7,090 bases of DNA from Chitinophagaceae bacterium. GTDB taxonomy: Bacteria; Bacteroidota; Bacteroidia; Chitinophagales; Chitinophagaceae. This document shows, in pieces, positions 6,531 to 7,090 of the stretch (positions are counted from its first letter, which is position 1; every line of letters starts with the position of its first letter). The position numbers and the translations under genes are program-made. The notes beneath the pieces were generated by a model. The model did no database searches and had not been told where the DNA came from. It saw nothing but the letters and a program-made list of their open reading frames with translations. The stretch lies in NCBI GenBank assembly GCA_947463105.1, contig CANHSD010000142.1:1-7090 (forward strand). Direction: 5' to 3'.

Positions 6531-7090
6531 TTAGAAATTGATGTCAATACCTATCAATACAGTTTTAGGGATTGGGAAGGATCCACGCTGGTATCCATCA
6601 ATCAAAACGGATGAATAGGCCCCGTTAGAGAACCTTCCTTCAGGATTGAGTCCTCGGTATCCTTTTGCTGTTTTGAAATAAAGATTTTGTGCAGAAAAAT
6701 AAAACCGCATGCTGTTAACCTTTGCTTTTTTCATGAATGCAGCAGGAATGGTATACCCTATGTTTACGTCGCGGAGAGAAAAATATGATGCATCTTCAAT
6801 CACATAATCTGTCAGCATCCAGTTATATCCAACAGTTGAGAACGGAGTCTTGCCATCACCAGGAAATTTCGCACTGACCCAACGGTTTTGGTTGTATGTC
6901 TTGATTGTTCTTCTTGACTCATTGTAATTGGGATCACCATTGATCAGCTTACCCCCCTGAACACCTTGCAGGGTAAAACTAACATCAAAACCCTTGAAGC
7001 CAAAATTATTGGTCAAACCCCAGGTAAAGTCAGGATAAGGATTGCCAAGGTCTGTTCTGTCATCATTATTAAGTTTGTTGTCTCCATTGA
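6531..7090 (-). CDS. SusC/RagA-family TonB-dependent transporter, C-terminal 185 residues (truncated by right window edge)
   Basis: The frame is open from the right edge (first full codon at 7088) to TAA at 6533-6531. The first visible residues, NGDNKLNNDDRTDLGNPYPD, followed by FTWGLTNNFGFKGFDVSF, are the typical late beta-barrel segment of SusC proteins. After this come a GGKLIN loop, SYFSLRDVNIGYTIP, a RFYFSAQNLYF strand, and the closing QRGSFPIPKTVLIGIDINF ending in the C-terminal Phe of outer-membrane barrels. The plug, TonB box and most of the roughly 1000-residue protein lie outside. Any start codon inside the window, such as the TTG at 7016, is internal. It imports oligosaccharides across the outer membrane with the SusD partner encoded 24 nt downstream. 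The operon promoter and any regulator would be to the right of this window. Confidence 0.96.
   Translation of the reverse strand, partial: NGDNKLNNDDRTDLGNPYPDFTWGLTNNFGFKGFDVSFTLQGVQGGKLINGDPNYNESRRTIKTYNQNRWVSAKFPGDGKTPFSTVGYNWMLTDYVIEDASYFSLRDVNIGYTIPAAFMKKAKVNSMRFYFSAQNLYFKTAKGYRGLNPEGRFSNGAYSSVLIDGYQRGSFPIPKTVLIGIDINF

Overview
The window looks like chromosomal DNA from a member of the Bacteroidota, probably Chitinophagaceae or a close relative. The reasons are a SusC/SusD pair, A-rich leaders in place of strong Shine-Dalgarno sites, a TAnnTTTG-type promoter box, and many secreted carbohydrate-active enzymes. The lineage is inferred from gene content; I cannot name the genus.

Every gene I can support lies on the minus strand, so the reading direction is right to left. 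From 7090 down to 840 there is one tightly packed polysaccharide utilization locus (PUL): the C-terminal end of a SusC-type TonB-dependent transporter (cut by the right edge), a SusD-type surface lipoprotein, an iduronate-2-sulfatase-like S1 sulfatase, a second and more divergent S1 sulfatase, and an alginate-lyase-family (PF05426) polysaccharide lyase. Junctions are 24 nt, 28 nt, 0 nt (TAAATG) and a 1-nt overlap (TGATG), which indicates one transcript with coupled translation across the three enzymes.

After the lyase stop there are 61 nt carrying a candidate promoter, then a tRNA with a CAT anticodon (705-778). A 13-bp intrinsic terminator hairpin abuts the tRNA 3' end (663-703). About 200 nt without a gene follow, including an imperfect palindrome. 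At the left edge is the first 155 codons of a GH20 beta-N-acetylhexosaminidase (N-terminal GH20b domain), which runs off the window.

Together, SusC/SusD would bind and import oligosaccharides from a sulfated, uronate-containing glycan. The two sulfatases would remove sulfate esters, and the lyase would cut uronate linkages by beta-elimination. The GH20 enzyme, if functionally linked, would add N-acetylhexosamine release and point towards a glycosaminoglycan-like substrate, but it lies beyond a terminator and may be independent. The substrate is not determined by the sequence. I saw no mobile element, CRISPR array or defence system. The most notable content is the enzyme combination and the atypical second sulfatase.
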